DNA of 6,903 nucleotides, taken from positions 1 through 6,903 of the forward strand of contig JAHEDB010000113.1 in the NCBI GenBank assembly GCA_024641465.1, read 5' to 3'. The notes beneath the pieces were generated by a model. It searched no databases and was not told where the DNA came from. It saw only the letters and a list, made by a program, of their open reading frames with translations. This stretch comes from Chromatiales bacterium. Lineage in GTDB: Bacteria > Pseudomonadota > Gammaproteobacteria > UBA6429 > Thiohalophilaceae. The first letter of the stretch is position 1, and each line of letters begins with the position of its first letter. Shown here one piece after another: positions 1 to 5,203 of the stretch. Position numbers and translations under genes: made by a program.

Positions 1-33
1 TTGGTTATTTTTTTATCTCTACTTAAAAAAAAC

Positions 34-62
34 CTTGGCGTCCTTGGCGTCTTGGCGGTTAA
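34..62 (+). repeat. Forward copy of CTTGGCGTC-type intergenic repeat (copy 1)
   Basis: A 29-bp copy made of two CTTGGCGTC-like units followed by CTTGGCGGTTAA. The same sequence recurs nearly unchanged at 2621-2650 and 3197-3225, and as reverse complement at 2341-2369 and 3140-3169. This copy ends 9 nt before the ATG at 72 and fills the position where a ribosome-binding site would lie. Repeats of this wording are, from general knowledge, scattered between genes in many unrelated bacterial genomes; their function is not established. Confidence 0.9.
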
Positions 63-71
63 ATAATTTTT

Positions 72-2333
72 ATGAATACAGAAGAACTCCAGGCCTATCG
101 CGCCACGCTGAAGTGCAGTTTTAAGGACCTCGATGCCGTCTTCGAAGACTGCATGACCGAGGCCCTGGCACTGTTGTCCGCGCAGGGCGTCAAGGATTAC
201 CTCAAAGGTGCGTCGCTGGTCTGTATGATCGGTCGCGGCTTTGATCCGGTGCTGGTCTATCTGGAGGAAATGCCCCAGGTCGCCAAACAGCTCGGTGAGT
301 CGACACTGTCGCTGGTCTCGCAAACCGTTTGGGACCTGTCGCGCAGTCCCAACGGTGCCGCCATCCCGCCCTTCCTGCAAACCATCGCCGAGGCCGCCCG
401 TCGCCTGGGTAGTGAGGAACTGCTGCGTCACTACATCGAGATCCTCAAGGACATGATCGAGCGCACCACCAGTTCCATTCATGGCTTTCATACCACCATC
501 CCCAGCCCTGGTCTGCCTGACCTGCTGCAACAGGTGCCGTATCTTTTGAATAACCTGTCACTGGAAGGTTTCAAAAACTGGATCGACTACGGTATTCGCA
601 ATTACTCCGACCACCCGGACCGGCAAAAGGATTATTTCTGCCTGCAATCGGCCGACAGCCGCGCCATTTTACAACGCGAACGGCACGGCACCCTGTTTAT
701 CGACAACGAACGCAAACTCGATCTGTACCTGCGCTGCCTGTGGCAGGATCCAGAGCACCTGGTGCCCTACGCCTCGGGCCTCGACGATTTGCGCGCACCT
801 GTGCCGTATTACGACGCTTACGGGATCCGCGTGCCGGATGTGTATGATGATGCCAATGAGGTCCCCGGCATTGATCGCTATCGCGCCTTATTGGCCCACA
901 TCGCCGCCCACCGGCGCTGGACCACGGCGATCATCGCCGATAACTTCAGCCCGTTTCAGCGAGTCGCCATCGAAACCCTGGAAGACTCACGGGTTGAATA
1001 CCTGGCGATACAACAATACCCCGGCCTGCGTAAGTTGTTCCTCAGTTTGCACCCCAGACCCGCTGAGGATGCCTGTCAATCAGAACAGGAATCCTGTATC
1101 CGGCATCGTCTGGCAATGTTGTCCTACGCCATCCTCGATGCCGACCATCCGTATCAAAACGCGGATATTCTCGAATATCTGGCCCGTTTCCACGAGTTGA
1201 TGGCGGACCCAACAACTGCGACCAAAGATATTGCCGATCTCGCCATCTCGTTTGTCGCCAGGACGCGTCGCCAGTCGGACCAACTGCCGAGAGTGCACTT
1301 CACCGATACCGTCGTCGATTACCGCGATGATAACCGTCACATGTGGCGCTTCATCGAAGAGGGCGATGAAGAGGAGATGTTCGAGGAGAAACGCAAGCTG
1401 GATCCGGAGGACCATGAATTCGATGGTCTGCCGCCGCGGCATTACCCAGAGTGGGATTACAACAGCCTGACCTATCGCCCCGACTGGGTCAGCCTGTATG
1501 AAAGCCTGCACCCGGCCGGCAACCCCGCGGATATCGACAAGCTGCTCGACAAACACGCCGGGCTGGCCAAACAACTCAAGCACATTCTCGACCTGTTAAA
1601 GCCGCAACAGTATGTGCGCGTCCGTTATCAGGAAGAAGGCAGTGAACTGGATCTGGACGTGGCGATACGCTCGCTGATTGATTACAAGGGCGGCGCCCAA
1701 CCTGACCCGCGCATCAACATGAGTCACAAACATGATGGTCGTGACATTGCCGTGATGTTGCTGCTCGACCTGTCGGCCTCGCTGGCCGACACCCCGGAGG
1801 GCTGCACACAGACCATCCTTGAACTCAGTCAGGAGGCGGTCGCGCTGTTAGGCTGGGCGATCCATCACCTCGGTGATAAATTTGCCATCGCCGGTTTCTC
1901 CTCCAACACTCGGCACGAAGTCCGTTATCAGCACATCAAGGGCTTCAGTGAACAGTGGGGTGATTCCGTCAAATCGCGCCTGGCGGCGATGGATGCCGGT
2001 TACTCAACCCGCATGGGCGCCGCCATGCGTCACGCCGCCCATTACCTGGGGGCACAAAAGGCCGACAAGAAACTCTTGCTCATCCTCACCGATGGCGAAC
2101 CGTCCGACATCGATGTCAATGATCAGCAGTTGCTGATTCAGGATGCCCATAAAGCCGTACAGGAACTGGATCAGGATGGGATCTATACTTATTGCATCAA
2201 CCTGGACGCCAACGTCCGACCGGGAGAAGATGATTATGTCACCAGCATATTCGGCAATCAGTACACCATCATTGACAAAATTGAGCGCCTGCCGGAAAAG
2301 CTGCCCAAGCTGTTTATGGCGCTGACAGGCTAA
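72..2333 (+). CDS. CbbO/NorD-family VWA-domain protein (Rubisco or NO-reductase activation factor)
   Basis: A 753-residue protein with a C-terminal von Willebrand factor A domain from about residue 555. The metal-ion-dependent adhesion site is complete: DLSAS at 566-570 (DxSxS), Thr646 in the STRMG segment, and DGEPSD at 674-679. The stretch just before it (roughly 520-560, with RYQEEGSELDLD and DPRINM) and the strand DIAVMLLLDLSAS are typical of the CbbO/NorD family. The long N-terminal part (1-510) is mostly helical and ends in an acidic segment near 430-450 (EEGDEEEMFEE). In this family the VWA protein works with a MoxR-type AAA+ ATPase (CbbQ or NorQ): CbbO ties the ATPase to Rubisco through the MIDAS, whereas NorD acts on nitric oxide reductase. 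The length exceeds that of typical NorD and fits CbbO better, but no Rubisco or nor gene is visible, so the substrate is undecided. The ATG lacks a Shine-Dalgarno sequence; the upstream GGCGG belongs to the repeat at 34-62. Probably cytoplasmic, as no signal peptide is seen. Confidence 0.85.
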   Translation: MNTEELQAYRATLKCSFKDLDAVFEDCMTEALALLSAQGVKDYLKGASLVCMIGRGFDPVLVYLEEMPQVAKQLGESTLSLVSQTVWDLSRSPNGAAIPPFLQTIAEAARRLGSEELLRHYIEILKDMIERTTSSIHGFHTTIPSPGLPDLLQQVPYLLNNLSLEGFKNWIDYGIRNYSDHPDRQKDYFCLQSADSRAILQRERHGTLFIDNERKLDLYLRCLWQDPEHLVPYASGLDDLRAPVPYYDAYGIRVPDVYDDANEVPGIDRYRALLAHIAAHRRWTTAIIADNFSPFQRVAIETLEDSRVEYLAIQQYPGLRKLFLSLHPRPAEDACQSEQESCIRHRLAMLSYAILDADHPYQNADILEYLARFHELMADPTTATKDIADLAISFVARTRRQSDQLPRVHFTDTVVDYRDDNRHMWRFIEEGDEEEMFEEKRKLDPEDHEFDGLPPRHYPEWDYNSLTYRPDWVSLYESLHPAGNPADIDKLLDKHAGLAKQLKHILDLLKPQQYVRVRYQEEGSELDLDVAIRSLIDYKGGAQPDPRINMSHKHDGRDIAVMLLLDLSASLADTPEGCTQTILELSQEAVALLGWAIHHLGDKFAIAGFSSNTRHEVRYQHIKGFSEQWGDSVKSRLAAMDAGYSTRMGAAMRHAAHYLGAQKADKKLLLILTDGEPSDIDVNDQQLLIQDAHKAVQELDQDGIYTYCINLDANVRPGEDDYVTSIFGNQYTIIDKIERLPEKLPKLFMALTG

Positions 2334-2340
2334 AATATAT

Positions 2341-2369
2341 TTAACCGCCAAGACACCAAGAACGCCAAG
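2341..2369 (-). repeat. Reverse-complement copy of the CTTGGCGTC-type repeat (copy 2)
   Basis: A 29-bp copy in reverse complement (TTAACCGCCAAGACACCAAG, then AACGCCAAG), beginning 7 bp after the stop codon of the VWA gene. With copy 1 it places the gene between two inward-facing copies. With the forward copy at 2621-2650 it forms an inverted pair enclosing the palindromic element at 2415-2575. It could pair with a neighbouring copy in RNA, but no run of T follows, so it is not an obvious intrinsic terminator. Confidence 0.9.
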
Positions 2370-2414
2370 GAAAATATTTTACTGGTATGCTTTGCATGGG
2401 AAGAAGTAAACCTT

Positions 2415-2575
2415 AGGGCCCTGGTCGAAATAATGTTTACATTCGGCCGCACCTGGGCCATCACTGCTGTGTTGCGTTTCTTGCTAAGGACCTGGCCATT
2501 AGCTGCGAAACGCGTCTTGCATTGATGGCCCAGGCGCACCCTCGGTGTTGACAACTTTATTTCGACCAGGACCCT
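2415..2575. mobile_element. 161-bp long imperfect palindrome, MITE-like element
   Basis: The ends are inverted repeats: 2415-2437 pairs with 2553-2575 at 21 of 23 positions (core CCTGGTCGAAATAA). Further in, 2452-2467 pairs with 2519-2534 at 15 of 16 (core CCTGGGCCATCA), then GCGTTTC 2474-2480 with GAAACGC 2507-2513, and GCTAA 2483-2487 with TTAGC 2499-2503, leaving a small apical loop. The whole element can therefore fold as one long interrupted hairpin. A TTA trinucleotide occurs at both edges (2413-2415 and 2575-2577), compatible with a short target duplication but too short to prove one. No transposase is encoded; the - strand reading frame across it is just translated repeat. A non-autonomous inverted-repeat element (MITE) or a REP/BIME-like element is the best reading; a structured RNA is the alternative. 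Confidence 0.7.
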
Positions 2576-2620
2576 TAACGAATCGGGTAAGCTGTGCGAT
2601 GAAGAATATTAAATTGATTT

Positions 2621-2650
2621 CTTGGCGTCCTTGGCGTCTTGGCGGTTTAA
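2621..2650 (+). repeat. Forward copy of CTTGGCGTC-type repeat (copy 3)
   Basis: A 30-bp copy, identical to copy 1 except for one extra T near the end (GGCGGTTTAA). It lies 50 bp upstream of the 141-residue gene and is followed by a second, degenerate half copy nearer the start codon. Confidence 0.9.
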
Positions 2651-2670
2651 AGTTATTTAATTTATATCCC

Positions 2671-2689
2671 GGCACCTTGACGGTTAAAA
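2671..2689 (+). repeat. Degenerate partial copy of the same repeat (copy 4)
   Basis: GGCACCTTGACGGTTAAAA matches the last part of the repeat (GGCGTCTTGGCGGTTAAAA) at 16 of 19 positions. It ends 10 nt before the ATG at 2700, so this gene too has a repeat-derived sequence at its translation start. It may be the remnant of an older copy. Confidence 0.6.
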
Positions 2690-2699
2690 CGTTTACATT

Positions 2700-3125
2700 A
2701 TGAGATCAAAAAACATCATCACTGCCACCATTGAATTTTACTTCAAGGGTAAAAAATTCAGCCCCTCGCTGACACTTGAGCTTGATCCGTTTATGCAGTC
2801 GAACAGCGGCATACCCGATCTCTATCAGTTAATCGCCGCTGAAAATAATATTGACCTTTACTCCTATGAATATGAGATATTGCAGGCAGAACCTGTTCTC
2901 ATCAGTGCTGCGCAAGGTTTGGTGGCAAATTATATTCACGACGGCATGTTGGACAACACTGCCTTTGAACAGGCCTGGCGCGAACAACAGGTGAAGATGA
3001 CTATCCAGCAGATTATCGAACGGCATGGACTGAACACGGTCATCCGGCAATACCCTGCCTTGGAAGCTGCCCTGCTCGATGTATTTGCTGCAGGCCAGGA
3101 GTCTCAAGGCTCCGAAACTATTTGA
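2700..3125 (+). CDS. Uncharacterised 141-residue protein
   Basis: I do not recognise this family. The N-terminal part (about 5-30) looks like a beta hairpin (ATIEFYFKGKKFSPSLTLEL). It is followed by an acidic middle (30-75, including DLYSYEYEILQAEPVLI) and a helical C-terminal half (75-135, with AFEQAWREQQVKMTIQQIIE and a final amphipathic helix). There is no signal peptide, membrane segment or Cys/His metal motif, so a cytoplasmic location is likely. Codon usage and composition look like those of its neighbours, which supports a real gene, as does the regular mix of hydrophobic and charged residues. It lies 366 bp after the VWA gene and 109 bp before the phosphatase gene, with repeats on both sides. 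No Shine-Dalgarno sequence precedes the ATG; the nearest purine-rich stretch is the GACGG of the degenerate repeat, 16 nt upstream. Function unknown. Confidence 0.75.
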   Translation: MRSKNIITATIEFYFKGKKFSPSLTLELDPFMQSNSGIPDLYQLIAAENNIDLYSYEYEILQAEPVLISAAQGLVANYIHDGMLDNTAFEQAWREQQVKMTIQQIIERHGLNTVIRQYPALEAALLDVFAAGQESQGSETI

Positions 3126-3139
3126 AAGACACCAAAATA

Positions 3140-3169
3140 TTAAACCGCCAGGACGCCAAACACAGCAGG
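3140..3169 (-). repeat. Diverged reverse-complement copy of the repeat (copy 5)
   Basis: TTAAACCGCCAGGACGCCAA matches the reverse complement of the repeat closely, and the remaining 10 bp (ACACAGCAGG) are diverged. It starts 14 bp after the stop of the 141-residue gene. With the forward copy at 3197-3225 it can form a hairpin with a stem of roughly 18 bp, so the gap between the two genes is essentially one fold-back structure. Confidence 0.8.
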
Positions 3170-3196
3170 ATAATATAATTATTTCCTTAACAAAAA

Positions 3197-3225
3197 CTTG
3201 GCGTTCTTGGCGTCTTGGCGGTTAA
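3197..3225 (+). repeat. Forward copy of the repeat (copy 6)
   Basis: A 29-bp copy differing from copy 1 at a single position (CTTGGCGTTCTTGG instead of CTTGGCGTCCTTGG). It ends 9 nt before the ATG at 3235. Its GGCGG (3217-3221) is exactly 13 nt from the ATG, the same distance as for the VWA gene. Confidence 0.9.
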
Positions 3226-3234
3226 AATAAATTT

Positions 3235-3840
3235 ATGCAGGAAACCATCATAGACTTCATACGCCACGGCCAGCCCGAGGGCGGCAGTATCTACCGCGGA
3301 CACGGCGTCGATGACCCGTTGAGTGAGCTGGGCTGGTCGCAGATGTGGACTGCCGTCGGCGATGCCGCCCCCTGGCAACAGATCATCAGCTCGCCCATGC
3401 AACGCTGTCGGGCCTTTGCCGAGGCGCTGGCAGAAAAACATAAGCTGCCACTAACCATAGATGACCGCTTCAAGGAAGTTGGTTTTGGCAGTTGGGAGGG
3501 CCGACAACGGGCTGAACTCAAAAAAAACCACTTCGAAGAATACGACGCATTCTATCGTGACCCCATCAACTGCCGCCCGGCTGGGGCCGAGAAGCTTGAC
3601 GGATTTATGCAACGAGTCAGCGCGGCCGTTGACGACACCATACAAAAATACACCGGGAAACATTGCCTCGTGGTCGCCCATGCCGGAGTAATCCGTGCCG
3701 TGGTCGCCCACGTTACCCATGCTGCGCCCATCGGGCTGTATCGGATCCAGGTGAAAAACGCCGGTATCAGCCGCATTCGCCATGGCCGTTACGGCAGTAT
3801 GCTGGAGTTCCACAACAGCTCGATGCGTGAATCCGTATAG
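3235..3840 (+). CDS. Histidine phosphatase family protein (phosphoglycerate mutase-like, CobC-like)
   Basis: A 201-residue protein of the histidine phosphatase (RHG) superfamily, which removes phosphate through a phospho-histidine intermediate. The catalytic motif is at 8-13 (FIRHGQ), with Arg10 and nucleophile His11. The second phosphate-binding arginine is probably Arg57 in SSPMQRCRAFA. The acid is likely Glu81 in FKEVGFGSWEG, and the second histidine is His149 in VVAHAGVIRA. All core residues are present and the length is normal for the single-domain branch that includes alpha-ribazole phosphatase (CobC). The true substrate cannot be read from sequence; no cobalamin genes are nearby. Cytoplasmic, no signal peptide. 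Translation starts just after a repeat copy without a Shine-Dalgarno sequence. The methyltransferase gene follows after 32 bp on the same strand, so the two may be co-transcribed. An alternative role is clearing an inhibitory sugar phosphate, given the possible Rubisco-activase neighbour. Confidence 0.9.
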   Translation: MQETIIDFIRHGQPEGGSIYRGHGVDDPLSELGWSQMWTAVGDAAPWQQIISSPMQRCRAFAEALAEKHKLPLTIDDRFKEVGFGSWEGRQRAELKKNHFEEYDAFYRDPINCRPAGAEKLDGFMQRVSAAVDDTIQKYTGKHCLVVAHAGVIRAVVAHVTHAAPIGLYRIQVKNAGISRIRHGRYGSMLEFHNSSMRESV

Positions 3841-3872
3841 CGCACGGCTCATTCCATCTATACAATCCGACC

Positions 3873-4460
3873 ATGCTCACCAAACCCGAACTCGATAAAC
3901 TCCGCCAGGACATCATCGTCCGGTCAAATATGCGCGATGTGCCACTGACCCTGCACAGCACCTGGGGTATTTTTTCGCCGCGGGAGGTCGATGAGGGGAC
4001 GGAACTGCTATTAAATTATATCGAGGTTAATGAAACTGATGACTGCCTCGATCTGGGCTGTGGTTACGGACCCATCGGCCTGACGCTGGCAAAACTTGCA
4101 CCCCAGGGTCACACCACCCTAGTCGACAAGGACTTTGTCGCCGTTCAGTATACGCAGAAGAATATTAAACTGAATAACATACCCAATGCCGAAGCCTTAT
4201 TGAGTAACGGCTTTGAGCAGATCCGCGAACGGCGCTTCGATATCGTGGTATCCAATATCCCCGCCAAGGTGGGTAACGAAATGCTCAGCCTGTTTCTGCA
4301 TGATGCCTATACTCAACTCAAGCCCGGTGGCCGCTTCTATATCGTGACCATCAATGGGTTGCGTGACTATATGAAACGCAATTTCAAGGAAGTCTTCGGC
4401 AACTATGACAAATGCAAACAGGGCAAAAATTACACCGTCGCCATGGCCCGTAAGGACTGA
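3873..4460 (+). CDS. Class I SAM-dependent methyltransferase, RsmC-like (MTS domain)
   Basis: A 195-residue protein with a Rossmann-fold methyltransferase domain over most of its length. Motif I is DLGCGYGPIG at 60-69 (SAM binding), the acidic end of strand 2 is VDKD at 84-87, and the motif IV position reads VVSNIPAKVG at 125-134. This order resembles the small MTS/RsmC group that methylates guanines in rRNA, but the usual NPPF/Y tetrapeptide is replaced by SNIP, so the target base or even substrate class may differ. The region before motif I (20-45, LTLHSTWGIFSPREVDEG) is the typical RsmC-like lead-in, where the protein reads a G-x-F-S segment. It is a single-domain version, shorter than E. 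coli RsmC, which carries a duplicated N-terminal domain. It starts 32 bp after the phosphatase gene without an obvious ribosome-binding site, suggesting coupled or leaderless-type initiation. Its stop is 14 bp from the end of the convergent - strand gene. Confidence 0.88.
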   Translation: MLTKPELDKLRQDIIVRSNMRDVPLTLHSTWGIFSPREVDEGTELLLNYIEVNETDDCLDLGCGYGPIGLTLAKLAPQGHTTLVDKDFVAVQYTQKNIKLNNIPNAEALLSNGFEQIRERRFDIVVSNIPAKVGNEMLSLFLHDAYTQLKPGGRFYIVTINGLRDYMKRNFKEVFGNYDKCKQGKNYTVAMARKD

Positions 4461-4474
4461 TTAGCGCGCCGGTA

Positions 4475-4819
4475 TCATTCCGGCATATTCTGCAATTCCA
4501 CGCCCTTTTCCGCTGCCAGCTTTTTCATGTGCTCATGATGCTCCTTGCGATAGGCCTCCCGCTCCTCATGGGTCTTGAGACTGCGCATTTTCTGCCGGTA
4601 CACCTGGCGTTCAGCCGGCGACATTAACTGCCAGCCATAAATCCGATCATTCTCCCGTAGGCGATTCCGTTCTTCCGCCTTGTCATTCAGCCTTTCGTGC
4701 TCCTGCAACCGCTCTTGCTGCATTTCCCTCTCTTGCACATGCGCCTTTTCAGCAGACCAGAGATAGCTTGGCATTAACAGAAACATGGCCACGCTGCTCA
4801 CAAACCATTTTCTGGACAT
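4475..4819 (-). CDS. Small secreted charged helical protein (periplasmic, function unknown)
   Basis: A 114-residue protein with a clear signal peptide: Arg3-Lys4, a hydrophobic stretch at about 6-21, and a likely cleavage after WSA (residue 23). The mature part is very rich in Glu, Arg, Lys, His and Gln. Residues 26-60 look like a coiled coil or long helix (EREMQQERLQEHERLNDKAE). The C-terminal part (61-113) follows a pattern I know from many proteobacterial hypothetical proteins: YGWQLMSPAER, then YRQKM, EEREAYRKEHHEHM, and a final GVELQNMP. The composition recalls periplasmic helical proteins such as CpxP/Spy, but no family assignment is claimed. The start is well supported: GAGG at 4827-4830 lies 7 nt before the ATG. 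It is convergent with the methyltransferase gene and divergent from the barrel protein gene. A role in envelope stress or metal binding is possible but not shown. Confidence 0.85.
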   Translation of the reverse strand: MSRKWFVSSVAMFLLMPSYLWSAEKAHVQEREMQQERLQEHERLNDKAEERNRLRENDRIYGWQLMSPAERQVYRQKMRSLKTHEEREAYRKEHHEHMKKLAAEKGVELQNMPE

Positions 4820-5059
4820 GGTATTACCTCGCTCGGTGAATATTCAGTTGCAACATCTGGCATTACTTAAGTTAATCTACCGCTGGATGGGAATAATCAC
4901 ATTGACCTATCGCAACTGAACCCGACAAAGGCTTAGAGCATCGATACTCTTGCCGCCATTTCTAATGTTGCAGGCTCGTCCACAACACCATACCGGCACC
5001 TGGCTCAGCCTGAAGCCATTCAGAAAGCGATTAACTGTTGATATGTAACCGCGTTCACA
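4820..5059. other. Divergent intergenic region, upstream part
   Basis: This stretch separates two divergent envelope-protein genes and contains no credible gene. Visible signals are the Shine-Dalgarno GAGG of the - strand gene (4827-4830) and a 9-bp inverted pair, TTCAGTTGC at 4843-4851 and GCAACTGAA at 4912-4920, 60 bp apart, which could be chance or a regulator site. I found no convincing -35/-10 pair for the - strand gene. The remainder shows nothing I can name. Confidence 0.5.
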
Positions 5060-5087
5060 TTAACATAGATAAAAGTAAGGGTATAAT
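5060..5087 (+). promoter_or_regulatory. Sigma-70 promoter for the barrel/LytR_C gene
   Basis: TTAACA (5060-5065, 5 of 6 match to consensus -35), a 16-bp spacer, and a perfect TATAAT (5082-5087). Transcription would start near 5094, giving a leader of about 110 nt before the ATG at 5204. The surrounding DNA is AT-rich compared with the genes. Confidence 0.65.
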
Positions 5088-5126
5088 ATTATCCTGTTTA
5101 ACTGATATAATTGCCCGTACTTTTAT
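5069..5126. promoter_or_regulatory. Inverted repeat framing the tandem promoter region
   Basis: ATAAAAGTAAGGG (5069-5081) and CCCGTACTTTTAT (5114-5126) are reverse complements at 12 of 13 positions and enclose both TATAAT boxes. The arms could be paired operator half-sites that loop the promoter, or the downstream arm could pair with upstream RNA or DNA. No regulator gene is adjacent. Confidence 0.5.
5103..5111 (+). promoter_or_regulatory. Possible second, extended -10 promoter
   Basis: TGATATAAT carries the extended -10 TG one base before a perfect TATAAT at 5106-5111. No good -35 lies at the right distance, which extended -10 promoters can tolerate. It lies 24 bp downstream of the first TATAAT, so the two could be tandem promoters. 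Confidence 0.4.
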
Positions 5127-5203
5127 ACAACCTCTCCTAACTGGTAATTCTGGCATGAGTGCTGACAGTAAATTGGGCATTGCACGATAGGGAAATCTGA
5201 AGA

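Noticed and set aside
1080..1583. A 167-codon open frame on the - strand
   Set aside because: It lies wholly inside the VWA gene, whose frame carries conserved family motifs. The antisense frame has no recognisable domain.
2330..2554. A 74-codon open frame on the - strand across the palindromic element
   Set aside because: It is translated from the repeat at 2341-2369 and most of the palindrome, has no ribosome-binding site or protein-like composition, and is best seen as a by-product of the repeats.
34..3225. CRISPR array
   Set aside because: The repeats of about 29 bp occur in both orientations, hundreds of bases apart and around genes, with no regular spacers and no cas genes.
3451..3852. 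A 133-codon open frame on the - strand
   Set aside because: It is antisense to the phosphatase gene, including its catalytic His149 region, and has no independent support.
4468..4484. GCCGG/CCGGC hairpin between the convergent genes as a terminator
   Set aside because: The stem is only 5 bp with a 7-nt loop and no T run on either strand, so it is too weak to call.
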